Positions 24,621 through 35,272 of a DNA stretch of 64,000 nucleotides are shown here, in pieces. The stretch spans positions 43,899,598 through 43,963,597 of the forward strand of contig CM043962.1 of assembly GCA_014529385.2 (NCBI GenBank). The letters are read 5' to 3'. Made by a program: the position numbers and the translations under genes. Every line of letters starts with the position of its first letter. The stretch's first letter is position 1. The notes under the pieces are model-generated. The model was not told where the DNA came from and did no database searches. It saw nothing but the letters and a program-made list of their open reading frames with translations. The DNA is from Adiantum capillus-veneris. Taxonomy: Eukaryota > Streptophyta > Polypodiopsida > Polypodiales > Pteridaceae.

Positions 24621-24644
24621 AGACATCCTACGCATAGGATGTCT
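24621..24644. repeat. Palindrome copy 6
   Basis: AGACATCCTACG then CATAGGATGTCT: identical to copy 2 at 13075, although the two lie 11.5 kb apart within one element. Confidence 0.95.
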
Positions 24645-25172
24645 CTTGGCTTAAAATTTGATTTTTTCCTGACAGAAGTACTCCTGATGCTTTGTAGCTC
24701 TATCAGAAACACTCACAGAAACTTTTGAACTTCACTTCAGCTTTCAAACACTCTTTTGCGTCTTTTACAACCTTGTGATGAACCTAACAACAAGTATAAC
24801 ATGCATGAAGTGCTCCAGATCATAAATCATGATGTCCTACTTACCCTACTCCTACTCATCATGTGAAATGGTGATATTGGTGTCTCGGTTGCTTCCTGGC
24901 CTCTTCGGAATCTCAAGCTCTCCTTTCACCATCTCTACCACTCCAACTCCTACTCTCTACACCACAACTCAACTAATACCTAAAACTATCTAAGTCTACC
25001 TAAGTCTACCTAAGCCGAAGGATCTAGGCCAGACACTCGCTCCCTAGACTCCTCCTAAGACCTAGAGAGTCCTCCACCCTCTGATTCTTTCTAAATGTAA
25101 AATGAGACTCTGGCAAGCCAGAGAATCCCTATCCTCAAGGACTAGTCTCGGTCACCTACCTAGGGTTTTCTT

Positions 25173-25190
25173 CCCCGGCAGCGGTGCCAA
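25173..25190 (-). promoter_or_regulatory. Primer binding site of the 18.2-kb element
   Basis: On the minus strand TGGCACCGCTGCCGGGG starts one base after the 5' LTR. It resembles the tRNA-Asp-type site (TGGCGCCGTTGCCGGGG) used by many plant Ty3 elements; the tRNA identity is from memory. Confidence 0.8.
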
Positions 25191-26120
25191 TGTTGGCGGA
25201 TACACCGCGATGAACGTCAGCACAGCGAGAACTCACCTAACAAGATTTGTCAGCTAAGGACGAAGCTCGACCCGCCGCAGGCGCATGGAAGCAAGCATAG
25301 GGTGTCAATCTACACTTGACCGACTCTCGACTAATTCCTACAGAGGTCTCTACCCAATGTCTAAGCTACAACCTTCAGGAGTGCATAAGAGGAGATTTCC
25401 CTACAACGCTTTCAAGAGCCAAATACCCATCAATCGTTCTCGAAATGCCACAGAACTTGAAGGAGACCCTACTAACATCAATAGGTCACTCTCCCTAAGG
25501 TCCATGGACCAAAATCCCAACCCTAAACACCTGGTGCAAAATCATGTAGGATGTCTGGTCAAAATTTGCAGGTCATCGTCTCCGAAAACTAAAGTGCGTA
25601 ATGTGTAGCTCTACTCAATGCGAACGCGTGGATATGCTGAAATGCGAAAACGGATAACGTATGCTCACCGAATCACCAGATGCAGCTCATGGGTCGAGTT
25701 CGCAGAACCAGACCGTACACCCGCAATGTAGGTATTGGTACGTAGCTCTCATCGGGGCCAACACGCTGCACTTCTCCGCAATCAATTCCGACCACCAGTG
25801 CGCGCGTATTGTCAAGATGAAACTCTCACTCTCTCTCGTACATAGTACGCTCACTCACACAGACATAACTTTTTTAAAAATGACAAAGGTTTTTTCATTA
25901 AGGTCAAAAGTGGTATAAATACCTTACAATCTCAAACCCTAATGTTCCAATTTAACCATCTACTCAATTTAAATGTCAAAAATGGGATACAATCTGGAAG
26001 CTTCTGCAAGCCCCACTATTTACAAAGGTGAAATGGCGGGTTTTCTCAATCAAAGAATAAATACAAAAATAATATTCCACCGAGCAATCGTTCTTCGTAG
26101 GGTGTGTCCAGCTGCTAACA
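25191..26120 (-). repeat. 5' LTR of the 18.2-kb element
   Basis: 930 bases, nearly identical to 7916-8832. The end adjoining the flank reads CTAACA instead of CCAACA. The target duplication ACCCC follows at 26121-26125. The LTR should carry the element's promoter; no convincing TATA box was picked. Confidence 0.92.
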
Positions 26121-26125
26121 ACCCC

Positions 26126-27060
26126 TTGGTAGCAATAAGAAGGGTCGCATTAGACTCATCATATTCAAAGTATTGTCTCAACTTATTGATAGGTATTTCA
26201 ATGATTCCATCTAGGTTGGATTATGGTTCTGCATATTCATCTACTCTTATAACTGAGTTGGGTTTATTTATATGCACAAATTGTGGTAATCCAACGTTTC
26301 ATTCTCAATTGAGAAATTCTTAAAGTGCTAAGAATAGCTAAGGATCTTCGTACAACTTAGACACGATTGTGCTTTTGACTTCAAAAGACATGAAATCCAT
26401 CAATTTGGAAACATTAAATGGAACTTTTTGAGATTCTAGTCCATGACCTAATGTTGGTGAAGATGGAATCTCCACTTCTTTGATGGGGTCAAGTATTCCT
26501 TCACTAAACATCCTCTTAAAGTGATAATGCGTATGCCCACTTTGTGATCTCTTACACTCACTTTCTTTGTGGATGATAGTAGGTATGACTTATTGTTTTG
26601 GGTCCTTGTGTGGTTGAGGTTGCATGGGAAATTTTTTGTCTCTAATCATGATCTACCTAGGTTTCTTACCTAGATTCCGACTCTAGCTCTCTTTGGGTCT
26701 CCTCTACCAAAATTCTTAAGTGCTTGACTCGGTCAATTTCCTCAACAGGGTTTGGGAAGCCCCAATCTTCTCCTTACGCTTTTTGGGTTTTGACTCCTCT
26801 GGCCTCTCTTGGGGGTTCTCGACCTATTTGGTTATTCATGAGGACACCCGTTGATTTGTTTACAATGTAGTAGTGGTTTCTTTATGAATTCCCCTAGTTG
26901 TGTCCTTGCTTGATTTCCTCTTGTTGGGCTCCCCATTGGTCTTCTCTCTCATGGTGGTAGTTTTAGTTTCCAAGGTTTCTACTGAGTCTAAATCATCTTC
27001 AGGGTCGTTCATATACACGGGGTGATGACCTATCCCTATGTTAGTTTTTGAAATAGGGTT
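26126..27060 (-). pseudogene. Old Ty3/gypsy relic: gag-protease part (5' half)
   Basis: The minus strand shows a charged gag-like C-terminus (PKKRKEKIGASQTLLRKLTE near 26690-26830) and then the lead-in to the retropepsin (YPTLLIATKGLTMKGILD-like order) that continues at 7915. Joining the flanks with one ACCCC restores continuous homology across the insertion, so the 18.2-kb element landed in the protease of an already present element. Many stops. No LTR identified. Confidence 0.55.
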
Positions 27061-27130
27061 TCAATCGTCTATGGGATCATGAAAATGGTAAAATATTTCA
27101 GAATATAGATTTTATTCTCAATGAAAAAAT

Positions 27131-28240
27131 ATGTACAAAGATTACTATAAAAGAAAACAAACAAAGAATACACATGATGAGTACATGGAGCTTGAAGACA
27201 ATGAAGACTCAAGGAGTGCAGCTGATGAAAACTTGCAACAACATCAACAAGATGAGGAACCTCAACCTATACTCCAAAGAGCTATGATAGTACGTAGACC
27301 TCCAGAGAGGCTTATTCCTTCAACTATGTCTTGGTCTCATATTTTGGAGAGCCAGAGTCATACGAAGAAGCCATGCAACACGAATCCAAAGAGGAGTGGA
27401 TGAAGAGCATGCAAGTAGAGATGGACTCATTGCATTGAAATAAAACACTATCTCAAGAGGATTACGTCAAGAAATGAAAAATTGGTTTCTACACCTTGTC
27501 TAGTCACTTTAAACTAACCAAGGATATGTGTCCAAAGACACAAGAGGAGATAGTCCATAAGCCTAAAGTTCCATATGCTGCAGTGGTGGATTCTCTAATG
27601 TATGCTATGTATGGCCTGTGCAAGATCAGATATTGCACATGCAGTGGGAGTTGTGAGTAGATTAATGGATAATCCACGTAAAGAACATTGAAAAGCTATG
27701 GAAAGGATACTTAGGTATCTAAAATGGACAACCATGAATGATTTATGTTTTGGAGGCATTGAAACTTTCTTGCAAGGGTATGCTCATGCAAATATGGCAA
27801 GTGACAAAGATATTTCAAGAAGCACTACTAGCGACATCTTCACTATCGGAGGCAAAGTAGTAGGTTGGGATTCAAAGTTTTAGAAAGCGGTCTCACTTTC
27901 TACCACGGAAGCCAAATATGTAGCTCTTATTGAAACTAGCAAAGAGATTTTGTGGCTTGAGATATGTTTGGAGGAGCTTGGATACAAGCAAGACAATTGT
28001 GTCTTGTATAGTGACATCTAAAGTGCCATCCATCTTGTGAATAATTTAGCTTTTCACTCAAGGAAAAATCATATAGATGTGAGATATAACTTCGTACATA
28101 CTCTTTTCAAAGTCGGATAGCTAAAGCTTGGAAAGGTGCACACAAGTGAGAATCCTGTACACATACTAACAAAAGTGGACAATAAGGAGAAGTTGAGCTT
28201 TTTCTCATCTTCAATTGGCATTCAATGTAATGGAAATGGC
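27131..28240 (+). pseudogene. Ty1/copia pol relic (RT ends and RNase H)
   Basis: EPESYEEAMQHESKEEWMKS followed by MQVEMDSLH is the typical copia RT N-terminus (about 27345-27440). The catalytic palm is missing. Sequence resumes with the RT C-terminus (PYAAVVDSLMYAM; KAMERILRYLKWT), then RNase H: DKDISRSTTSDIFTIGG, STTEAKYVALIETSKEILWL, SRKNHIDVRYNFV, GKVHTSENPVHILTK. Stops and frame changes throughout. An internal deletion removed the polymerase core. It ends near 28240, where non-coding sequence runs to the LTR-like repeat. Confidence 0.8.
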
Positions 28241-28433
28241 CTATGAACTTTGAGAATAGCGGAATTAAGAGAATTAGAGAGAACATTTTTGTGAGACTAC
28301 TTTGAGATCATAGAGGGTGAACTTAATTGATGGTAGCAACATAATTATAGTACTGAATTAACTTGGCATGGACAATACTTTTGCAAGAGAGAGATTTTAG
28401 AGAACTTGGCAATAGTTGAGGACCAGATTTATG

Positions 28434-28758
28434 TGGAGCCGGACCCCCCTCCAATAGGCATTTGTATTATAGATTCTCCCATCAAGAGAGACTTGGCACA
28501 ATACAATCTTTGTGTTCCTTGTGACCTAGGTGATGCAATGAAGATGGAAAGATTCATGCATCACGAGCATAACATAGACTTTGCTAAAATCATTATTTGT
28601 CCCAAGCCTCAGCCTCAAGGCCTCAAACACCTTCAAAGGTGGAGAGAGCTAGTGGGGAATGAGGGTAAGGAAGAGGAAGAAGAAACATTCATATGAGAAA
28701 GAAAAAGTTCCTCACTTATCATCTCTCTTCTTGCTAGCATACATAATATCATAGTAAT
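28434..28758. repeat. LTR-like repeat copy A, part 1 (split by copia insertion)
   Basis: Nearly identical to 39219-39440, starting CCGGACCCCCCTCCAATAGG. It is interrupted after GTAAT (28754-28758) by the copia element and continues at 33185. It contains a 96-codon plus-strand frame (28406-28696, PPPIGICIIDSP) with no family I know. The second copy lacks about 90 bases here. Placement suggests LTRs of the minus-strand chromovirus relic, but clean TG/CA ends and a primer site are not seen. Confidence 0.6.
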
Positions 28759-28955
28759 TGAAGGGGATCGGGGAGCACCACAGACAGAGAGTGAGAGAGA
28801 GAAGGAGACACACAACACACAACACATAGATATGGGTGGGGAGACTCAAAGAGTGAGTAGCCCCCTATACACTTATGCTATGTATAAGGTATACACGTCA
28901 CTGTGCGCCCAGACTTTGGGCGGCCGGGCAAGGCACAAACGCCTATACCCCAACA
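28759..28955 (-). repeat. 3' LTR of the copia element
   Basis: Near-identical to 32986-33179; on the minus strand it begins TGTTGGGGTATAGGC and ends CCCCTTCA. Confidence 0.92.
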
Positions 28956-28970
28956 ACCTCCCACTTAAAG
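28956..28970 (-). other. Polypurine tract of the copia element
   Basis: Minus-strand TTTAAGTGGGAGGT directly against the 3' LTR. Confidence 0.75.
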
Positions 28971-28989
28971 GTGACTGTGCCTTTAAGCA

Positions 28990-29850
28990 AGAGAACGTAG
29001 TCTAAAGACTACAAAAGGCGAGAGAAAACCACTCTCAACCGATGCCCACTGGCTGGTTGTGATCGTGTGCATCCGGCTGTCCTGCTCCCGTGTAAGTCCA
29101 TACACCACCAGACGTACCGCACACGTACTGCAAGTATGTACGCAATACCTGCATATCTCCCTCGTGCACTATGCCATCATCAATCAACAAACGACTGACA
29201 ACCCCAACTGCAAATGCTCCAACTGCAGCTGCGATATCCGGTCTTAAGATCAACATCTCATACATGAGACCACCGAATGACGATGCAATGCTAGCGGGCC
29301 CTGCTAGCTCTACGGAGCATGCATCAACATATATATCCCTGGCAATAGGCATCTCTGACTGACAAGGCGTGTCAGCCACATGCATCTCCTGAATGTCCGT
29401 AAAAGATGCATCAACCTGTCGTGCAACCTCAGAGCAAACCAGCTGCTCTAGGTGTCTGCTGGAAGACATATCTTGCACAACTATATCCCCATGCTCACTG
29501 TCGAGCATAGAAAGGAATGACTGCATAATCGCTGACATCTCAGCCTCCTCTGCAATCCACTGCAAACATGACCACTCAATCTGCTGTGACTTGCTAGAGC
29601 TCTCATGCTCTAACTCCGTATGCATAGACTCTTGCACAATGTCCTCATGTCGTTACTCACTAGAGCAAGACCGCTCTACCTGTCTATCCTGCATAGAAGT
29701 ATCTCGCACAACTGACTCTCTGCTTTGCTCAGTCACTAGCAAAGCATGCATGTCTGACTCTGTCACCTCTCTGTGTGACTGCTCAAGTCGTGCCCCAACT
29801 GTGTGCACAACGAGCTCACTACTCTGCACTCCATGCAAAGCACCCTACAA
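28990..29850 (-). pseudogene. Rearranged middle of copia polyprotein, unfamiliar acidic segment plus RT tail
   Basis: The distal part reads MYEMLILRPDIAAAVGAFAV then GVVSRLLIDDG, which matches the end of copia reverse transcriptase (SLMYAM..RPDIAYAVG..SR). Upstream, 29340-29840 encodes an acidic Glu/Ser/Gln-rich segment (SKSQQIEWSCLQWIAEEAEM) that I do not recognise from copia pol. Two in-frame stops lie near 29653 and 29845. Either a captured sequence or a strongly diverged filler; no function is assigned. Confidence 0.55.
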
Positions 29851-30009
29851 CCCATGAGCAAAAGAGACTGTCCGGGTCTCTCGCTCTCTGAATGGCTGTA
29901 ACAAGATTGAGACTCGACCATCTCACATCAGTACTACGTGCAATGGGTACCATGTGCCAACTCTAGCACCTCTCGCAATCACTAGTGAACCCAAATGCAA
30001 CACAAAAGA

Positions 30010-30885
30010 TCACTCAAGCAGCGATACTCGACATCCACTATCCCGTAACTGTCTGACTGAGATCAAATCCCATCTCAGATCTGGCACATAACGCACATGA
30101 CGCAGGGTAAATCTCATACCACTAGGCAAGGACAAACATATGTCTCCTGCACCCTCAATGTCATACACAACACCATCAGCCATGTGCACACAACCAAGTT
30201 TCCCACTAGAAAACGTGCTAAACCACTCACGATGCGAAGTGACATGGAAAGTAGCATCTGAATCTAGTAACCAATGTGAAGACAATGTGCAATCCGATAT
30301 GCAATCCGTAGACATAAGATCGTCTGAAGACAAGCTAGATGTAAATGTGACATCACCGTCACAAGCATACTCAGTAACCACCGTATTGATCTCACTAGCA
30401 TCTGTCATGCCCAAATCTGCATCACGCATCTGTCGCCTCCGTTGTCTCAAATGCCTGAAACATCGACGCCTAATGTGCCCTCTATGTCCACAATGCCAAC
30501 ATGTCAAGTCTCTATGCCGTCGAGACTTGCGTGTGGGATCAATCTCTCCCATGGACATAGAAGTGGGACTAGACTCCCCTGTAGACATGGATGTCGCGTA
30601 CATAGCATGTAAACTCTGCCATAAAGCATGAGTTGTAGTCTCCCTCGAGACCTGCCAGTAAATAGACTCAACCAGATGCAAACAAATCGTAGACATTGCT
30701 AACTCATCAAGATCCTGCCAATCATCATCACACATAGACTTGGGCTTCGCCAATAAACCACACAAGGGTTTATCCTGCCCCAAATTCGCCAATGCAACAA
30801 GAATATGCTCCTTCCAAGCAACAAAATCTGTACCATCAAACTGTGTCAGACCATAACGCTGGAAGTCAAATGAAAAATCAGCCAT
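30010..30885 (-). pseudogene. Copia gag and protease start
   Basis: Start set at ATG 30885 (MADFSFDFQRYGLTQFDGTD), the usual copia gag opening, rather than the in-frame ATG at 30921. Motifs: WKEHILVALANLGQ, then zinc knuckle CWHCGHRGHIRRRC (about 30475-30515), then WLLDSDATFHVTSHREWF, where copia proteases have D-S-G-A: here Asp replaces the Gly, probably inactivating it. LRHVRYVPDLRWDLISVRQL is the distal protease motif. A TGA at 30010 ends the frame; homology continues beyond (GSLVIARGARVGTWYPLH) to about 29900. Confidence 0.85.
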
Positions 30886-30921
30886 AATGCTCGCAAAAGA
30901 GCAACCAACAATGAGTAGCAA

Positions 30922-32610
30922 ATGTCAACCAAATCAGCCCTAAAGTGGCTCGAATCGCATCAACAAAAGTCTGTAAATATGGCTCAAAACCTGATGCAAA
31001 ATTGCACCAATAACCGTGCAAAACCTTGCACAAAATCACAAGTCAGTATGACTCGAATTCGGCTACCTAGCTCGTAGCCATACAAGCATACATCACAATA
31101 TTCACTCCTGTGAGTGTGCCAAGATAACTGTACGCCTGTCAAACCGTGAGCGAATCACCAAGCCCACACTGTGCGGTATGGATGCATACACATGCACAAA
31201 TCTCCCACCTGCAGAGAACACCGCACGCAAATGCTGAGTGCAACCCAACCCGCAATCTCTACCTAGATCGCATAAATGATGCGCATAAAACTCCTGGGAA
31301 AATTTCGCCAGAGTTTCGATGCACAATGGCTATCAACACAAAATAACCATTGTCCTGCAAGCTCAATACAATGAGCAATCAATGCGCATCAAACTACACT
31401 CAACATACATGCATAAGCTCTACAAAACTATGGCAAACAATGCTCGAGATCACAAGACTCTCCCACCCGAGAGCAAACCACTGTCTCAAGCAAAGAAAGA
31501 TACACAACTCCTCACTCTTGCGAGAGTGGATACAAAAACACAAAATTGTGTCCAAACTGACAAAACCTGTCAAAGTGAGAGTAAACACTCGATCACAAAC
31601 TATGGCAAGAATCTGGGAAAAATCCGAAAGAATTTCCCCTGATCACTGAGCAAAAAACTCAAGTACAATCTCTACCATAAACCATATAAGGCATACATCG
31701 TATCCTCCCACCTGTGAGGAAACTTGCAGCAAATATCACTCTCACATCTGAGAGCAAACCATGTGTGGAATCCTCGACACACAATAAACAACTGCTGCTG
31801 CAAAAAATTCAGTGTTCAGAATTTTAAAATTCTGATATGACGAGCGCGTCCGGAGCATGCCAAAACCTCAAGGTAGACTCCTGGATCACATGTATCCGAG
31901 TCCGGGTGTGAAAGCTATGCCAAAAAATGCTGTTTTCGGCCCAAAAACGCCGCAAAAACTTGCTGCTGCAGCAGAAATTTCAGAGGTCAAAATCAGCTCA
32001 AATAGACATCACCATTGCGTCTGGAGCGTGCCAAAACCCCAGGTTACACCTTAACCTTGCATAAATCGCATTCCGTATGCAAAAGTTATGCAAAAAACAC
32101 TGTGTTTGGGGCCCGAAAAATGACCTGCGGAAATGAAAATCTGCATTTTTCCTGCAAGTATGGCTGCAAATAACCATACACACTTGCAATACACTCTTCC
32201 CTCAAGCTTGGGAATGCCCCTCAAGCTTCCATGAGCACAGATCTGGTGGTTGCTCACCGATCTCAAGCTTCCACCGAAAGTGAGCTTATGCATGTATGTT
32301 GAGTGTGGTTTGATGCTCAGGGAGACTAATGTGATTGCATTTTGAGCTCGGCAATGTATGCCTTGAGCATGTTTTTTGGCAGTCACAGGTAGAGCAGATA
32401 TTTGTGTACTAGATTTGCAGGTATTGGACCGATACTTGCAGGAGTGCATGAGCTCTTGTAGACTCTTTGCAGAGCTTGGAGCTAGCTCTGTGTGGCTTCC
32501 GCAAGTGGGATGTTTGTCTATCAGTAGAGCCGGATGCACTAGCTCATCGAGAGTCAGTGGGCATAGGTTGAGAGAATATCTCACCTTCTATTAGTTGTAC
32601 ACTAGTAGAT
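30922..32610 (-). other. Leader of the copia element
   Basis: About 1.7 kb without domains. Phrases such as CCCACCTG(T)GAG and GAGAGCAAACC recur many times between 31200 and 31770. Two imperfect ~185-bp units lie at about 31845-32010 and 32015-32160 (both with GCCAAAACC and, later, a GCAAAA..TGC block). Confidence 0.5.
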
Positions 32611-32812
32611 CTTGCTTAAAGGCACATTGGCCTTTAAGTGGGAGGTTGTTGGGGTTAAGGCCTATGTGCCTTGACCGGTCGCCCAGATCATGGGGGCCCG
32701 CCCACTGTTACCCTATACTTATAGTGAGTTTACTGTATAGGGGGAGCTGCCACTTCACATCTCCCCACCCACATCGTGTGTGTGTCTCCTTCTCTCTCTC
32801 TCTCACTCTTTT
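32611..32812 (+). repeat. Inverted, diverged copy of the copia 3' end (PPT plus LTR)
   Basis: Plus-strand TTAAGTGGGAGGT then TGTTGGGG (LTR start at 32647) mirrors the element's own minus-strand polypurine tract and LTR start. Similarity runs through CTGTATAGGGGGAGCTGCC, CTCCCCACCCA and TGTGTGTCTCCTTCTCTCTC. It faces the right LTR (32986-33179) in opposite orientation across about 170 bases, so RNA or DNA could form a long hairpin. Confidence 0.8.
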
Positions 32813-32971
32813 CTGAGCTTCCACAAGAGCATACATCACTCTCAAATGAGCTCACAAGCTCCCATTTCATTCTCACAAAGCTTCCAAGCTTTCTTAATCT
32901 CTCTACCGTCGAGAGCGAGCGAGCATCGCCTCGAAGCTCTCAAAGCCATCGTGCTCTCTGCGGTCACCATA

Positions 32972-32983
32972 GCTCTGATACCA
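32972..32983 (-). promoter_or_regulatory. Primer binding site (initiator-Met type)
   Basis: Minus-strand TGGTATCAGAGC, the consensus plant copia primer site, two bases from the 5' LTR. Confidence 0.92.
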
Positions 32984-32985
32984 AT

Positions 32986-33179
32986 TGAAGGGGATCGGGG
33001 AGCACCACAGATGGAGAGTGAGAGAGAGAAGGAGACACACGACACACAACACACAGATATGGGTGGGGAGACTCAAAGAGTGAGCAGCCCCCTATACACT
33101 TATGCTATGTATAAGGTATACACGTCAGTGGGCGCCCAGACTCTGGGCCGGGCAAGGCACAGACGCCTATACCCCAACA
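32986..33179 (-). repeat. 5' LTR of the copia element
   Basis: 194 bases; match to 28759-28955; flanked outward by GTAAT. Confidence 0.92.
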
Positions 33180-33330
33180 GTAATGAAGATGGAGAAGATG
33201 ACAATCTTAAGCATTAAAGCATGGCTCTTGGTTGGATTTGCATTCCATAGCCAAGAGTGTTGGTGTAGGCTCTCAACTTCTCTACTAGCTTGGAGAAGGA
33301 GATGGAGATCTTGTACTTTGTACTTCACAC
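33180..33330. repeat. LTR-like repeat copy A, part 2
   Basis: Continues copy A after the copia insertion; matches 39434-39560 (AAAGCATGGCTCTTGGTTGG; GGAGAAGGAGATGG). The exact outer end is uncertain. Confidence 0.65.
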
Positions 33331-34639
33331 AATGAGAGTGTGTGCGGGAGAGTATACCCCCTATGAAACCCCCCCTTTTTTCTTTGGTTGACCCCCCCCC
33401 CCCCCCCCCCCCCATCCCCCCCCTTGTAGCTCATGCTTGAAGTTCATTGGACCCGTCCAAGCCTAGCCAATCACATGCAGGAGGCATATCAAGCAACAAG
33501 GGTAGGTTTTGGACAAGTTTCCTTCTTTCCCCTTTGAGGGAGAGAGGCTTGATAAATGCAAAAACAATTAATTAAATCAACTAAATTATCATTGGACCCC
33601 TCTAGGGATCAACCAATAGGCTTTGGACACTCCTTGAGGGTAACCTAGCTAGGGGCTTAAAGTGTCCTACTTGCCTCTTGAGCAAGGGGTGCCCTTTGGG
33701 AGAGAGAGAGAGAGAGGTCAAGCAACCACCCCCCCTACCTGTATGGCTTGCCCCCTCCTTGTAGGGATATGTGTTGAATTTTGTGAAACCTCAAGCCCCT
33801 CAACCTTGGGCCCGATTCTCACCATAAGCTTGGCGCTTAAGCCCCTCAAGCTTGGACTGGGTTCCCACCTCAAGTACAACCCTAGCATCTCAAGCATGAC
33901 AAGCACCTCAAGCATCTTAGTCATCAAGCATGATAAGCACCTCAAGCATCTTAGTCAGCAAGCACAACAAGCACCTCAAGCTTGGGCCGAGTTCCCACCT
34001 CAAGCACAACCCTAGCTTATTACCTAAGGTCAAAGGACTTTTAACACTAACCTTTGGAGGTCTTCAATGAAGCTAACCCTTAGGTCTTCAAGCTCCATTG
34101 TCTAGCCTTGCGCTTTGAAATACCATCTCTCATTTGGACCCCTTTCCCAGTGGCCCCGTAGATCTGTAAGCACATGTCTATATTCTAACCCTTGTTCCCA
34201 TTTATTCTCCCACATTAAATAATCAGTTTAATATGAGAAAATCATTTGGGTTGGTTAGATATTAGATTTTATGACATTACCTCTCTCTTGAAATCATAGT
34301 CGTCCTCGACTATGAGGTAGAAGAGATAAAGCCTTAGTCATTTGTCAATCTTTCTTAGCGGGTAGAGGATCCCTTTTTAACCTACAACATTGTTCCAAAA
34401 TAGATGAATAATCCATTTGGTGCTTGAGGACATAGCTGCCGCAAGCATGTCTGCTCTTTAGTCCATTTCATTCTCCCAAGTAGAGTGACAAATTCTACTT
34501 GGTGTTTGAGAGACGTTGTCATCACAAACATGATTCTAAGCATGCATACTACTTAAATTTGTGCACAATAGAAAAAGAACGAGTCTTATAAGACAAAAAA
34601 ATTGGCCATTGAAAAGAAATTTGTACATTTTCTTACTCT
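33331..34639. other. Non-coding 3' region of the chromovirus relic
   Basis: Includes a C-homopolymer of about 23 bases (33391-33413) with a second C-run after it, a short GA run near 33702, and 33785-34020, where CACCTCAAGC and CATCTTAGTCA recur in an imperfect ~35-bp repeat. No gene seen. Confidence 0.5.
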
Positions 34640-35050
34640 AATGTAGCATTGCAACAAGCATTAACAAGGTTCATACTATCCTTAAGCTGTATTCCTTGCA
34701 TCCATCTAGCATCTTCAATTTTTGAACTTAATAAGATACCATCCAATAGTCTTACCATGTCGTAATACCTTGTCTTCGTGCCAAAGGATAGCTTCGGGTT
34801 GTAGCACCTCTTCTTGGTCTTTGATTTCGGGAGGGTCTTCAATAATTGGTTCACTTCGTGGCTCTCCTTTGTAGGGCTTAAGTAGGCTCACATGAAAAGC
34901 ATTGTGTATGACCCAATGGTTGGGCAGCTTGAGTTGATAAGCCATCTCATTGATTGGCTTCAAGATTTGAAAAGGACCATAGTATCTTTTTGCTAGTTTA
35001 GCATAATACTTTTGATGGCCCGTAGGATTTTTGCCCGTTGTTTGCCTCAA
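34640..35050 (-). pseudogene. Integrase C-terminus and chromodomain remnant
   Basis: [38 protein letters not shown] is the integrase C-terminal signature of chromoviruses. It is followed, across frame breaks, by a chromodomain-like stretch ([31 protein letters not shown]). Chromodomains direct insertion to marked chromatin. Broken by a frameshift near 34720 and by stops. Confidence 0.7.
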
Positions 35051-35272
35051 TCGAGCCTTGGGAAACTTAAGTAAGACCCAATTGTTTTCTTTGAATGTTA
35101 AGGCCCTTATATGCTTGTCACAGCAGCATATTTTTGCCTTTGTTGAGAGATGGATATAGCCTCCTTAATCTTTTGAAAATATTCTCGTAGGTCACGGCTA
35201 TACTTATCGGCAACGAAGATCTTCCCATGTACTTTAAGTAGCAAGGGACTTTTAGGTCTTCCCTCAATGATT

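Larger units (their letters stand above)
23380..25172 (-). other. 5' leader of the 18.2-kb element
   Basis: Long untranslated leader between the primer site and the gag ATG. No domain seen. It holds three palindromes (24066, 24191, 24621) and further half-sites such as GGGTAGGATGTC at 24471. Confidence 0.6.
7916..26120 (-). mobile_element. 18.2-kb Ty3/gypsy retrotransposon, RT-less, with extra ORF
   Basis: Complete termini: LTRs at 7916-8832 and 25191-26120 begin TGTTGG and end CCAACA or CTAACA, and ACCCC flanks both sides (7911-7915, 26121-26125). On the minus strand the primer site TGGCACCGCTGCCGGGG follows the right LTR and a purine tract precedes the left one, so transcription runs right to left. 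Order: leader with palindromes, gag, protease, linker, two integrase zinc-binding modules, integrase core, a second retropepsin-like domain, a non-coding spacer with palindromes, a coiled-coil ORF, 3' LTR. No reverse transcriptase or RNase H motif is present, so it could have moved only with help, or lost that domain after insertion. About 20 premature stops and several frameshifts make the present copy non-functional. The domain style recalls the plant Tat-like branch. Confidence 0.9.
28759..33179 (-). mobile_element. Ty1/copia element, internally rearranged, TSD GTAAT
   Basis: LTRs of about 195 bases (28759-28955, 32986-33179), minus-strand primer site TGGTATCAGAGC beside the right LTR, and a purine tract (AAGTGGGAGGT) beside the left one. 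GTAAT is duplicated at 28754-28758 and 33180-33184. The uninterrupted target sequence is visible at 39430. It keeps gag and the start of protease, and a fragment resembling the end of reverse transcriptase. Integrase and most of reverse transcriptase are replaced by about 500 bases of unfamiliar coding-like sequence. The leader is about 2 kb and includes an inverted copy of the element's own 3' end. Probably moved in trans. Confidence 0.9.

Noticed and set aside
12790-24644. Palindrome set as a CRISPR array
   Set aside because: Copies are far apart at irregular spacing, without unique spacers, inside a retrotransposon.
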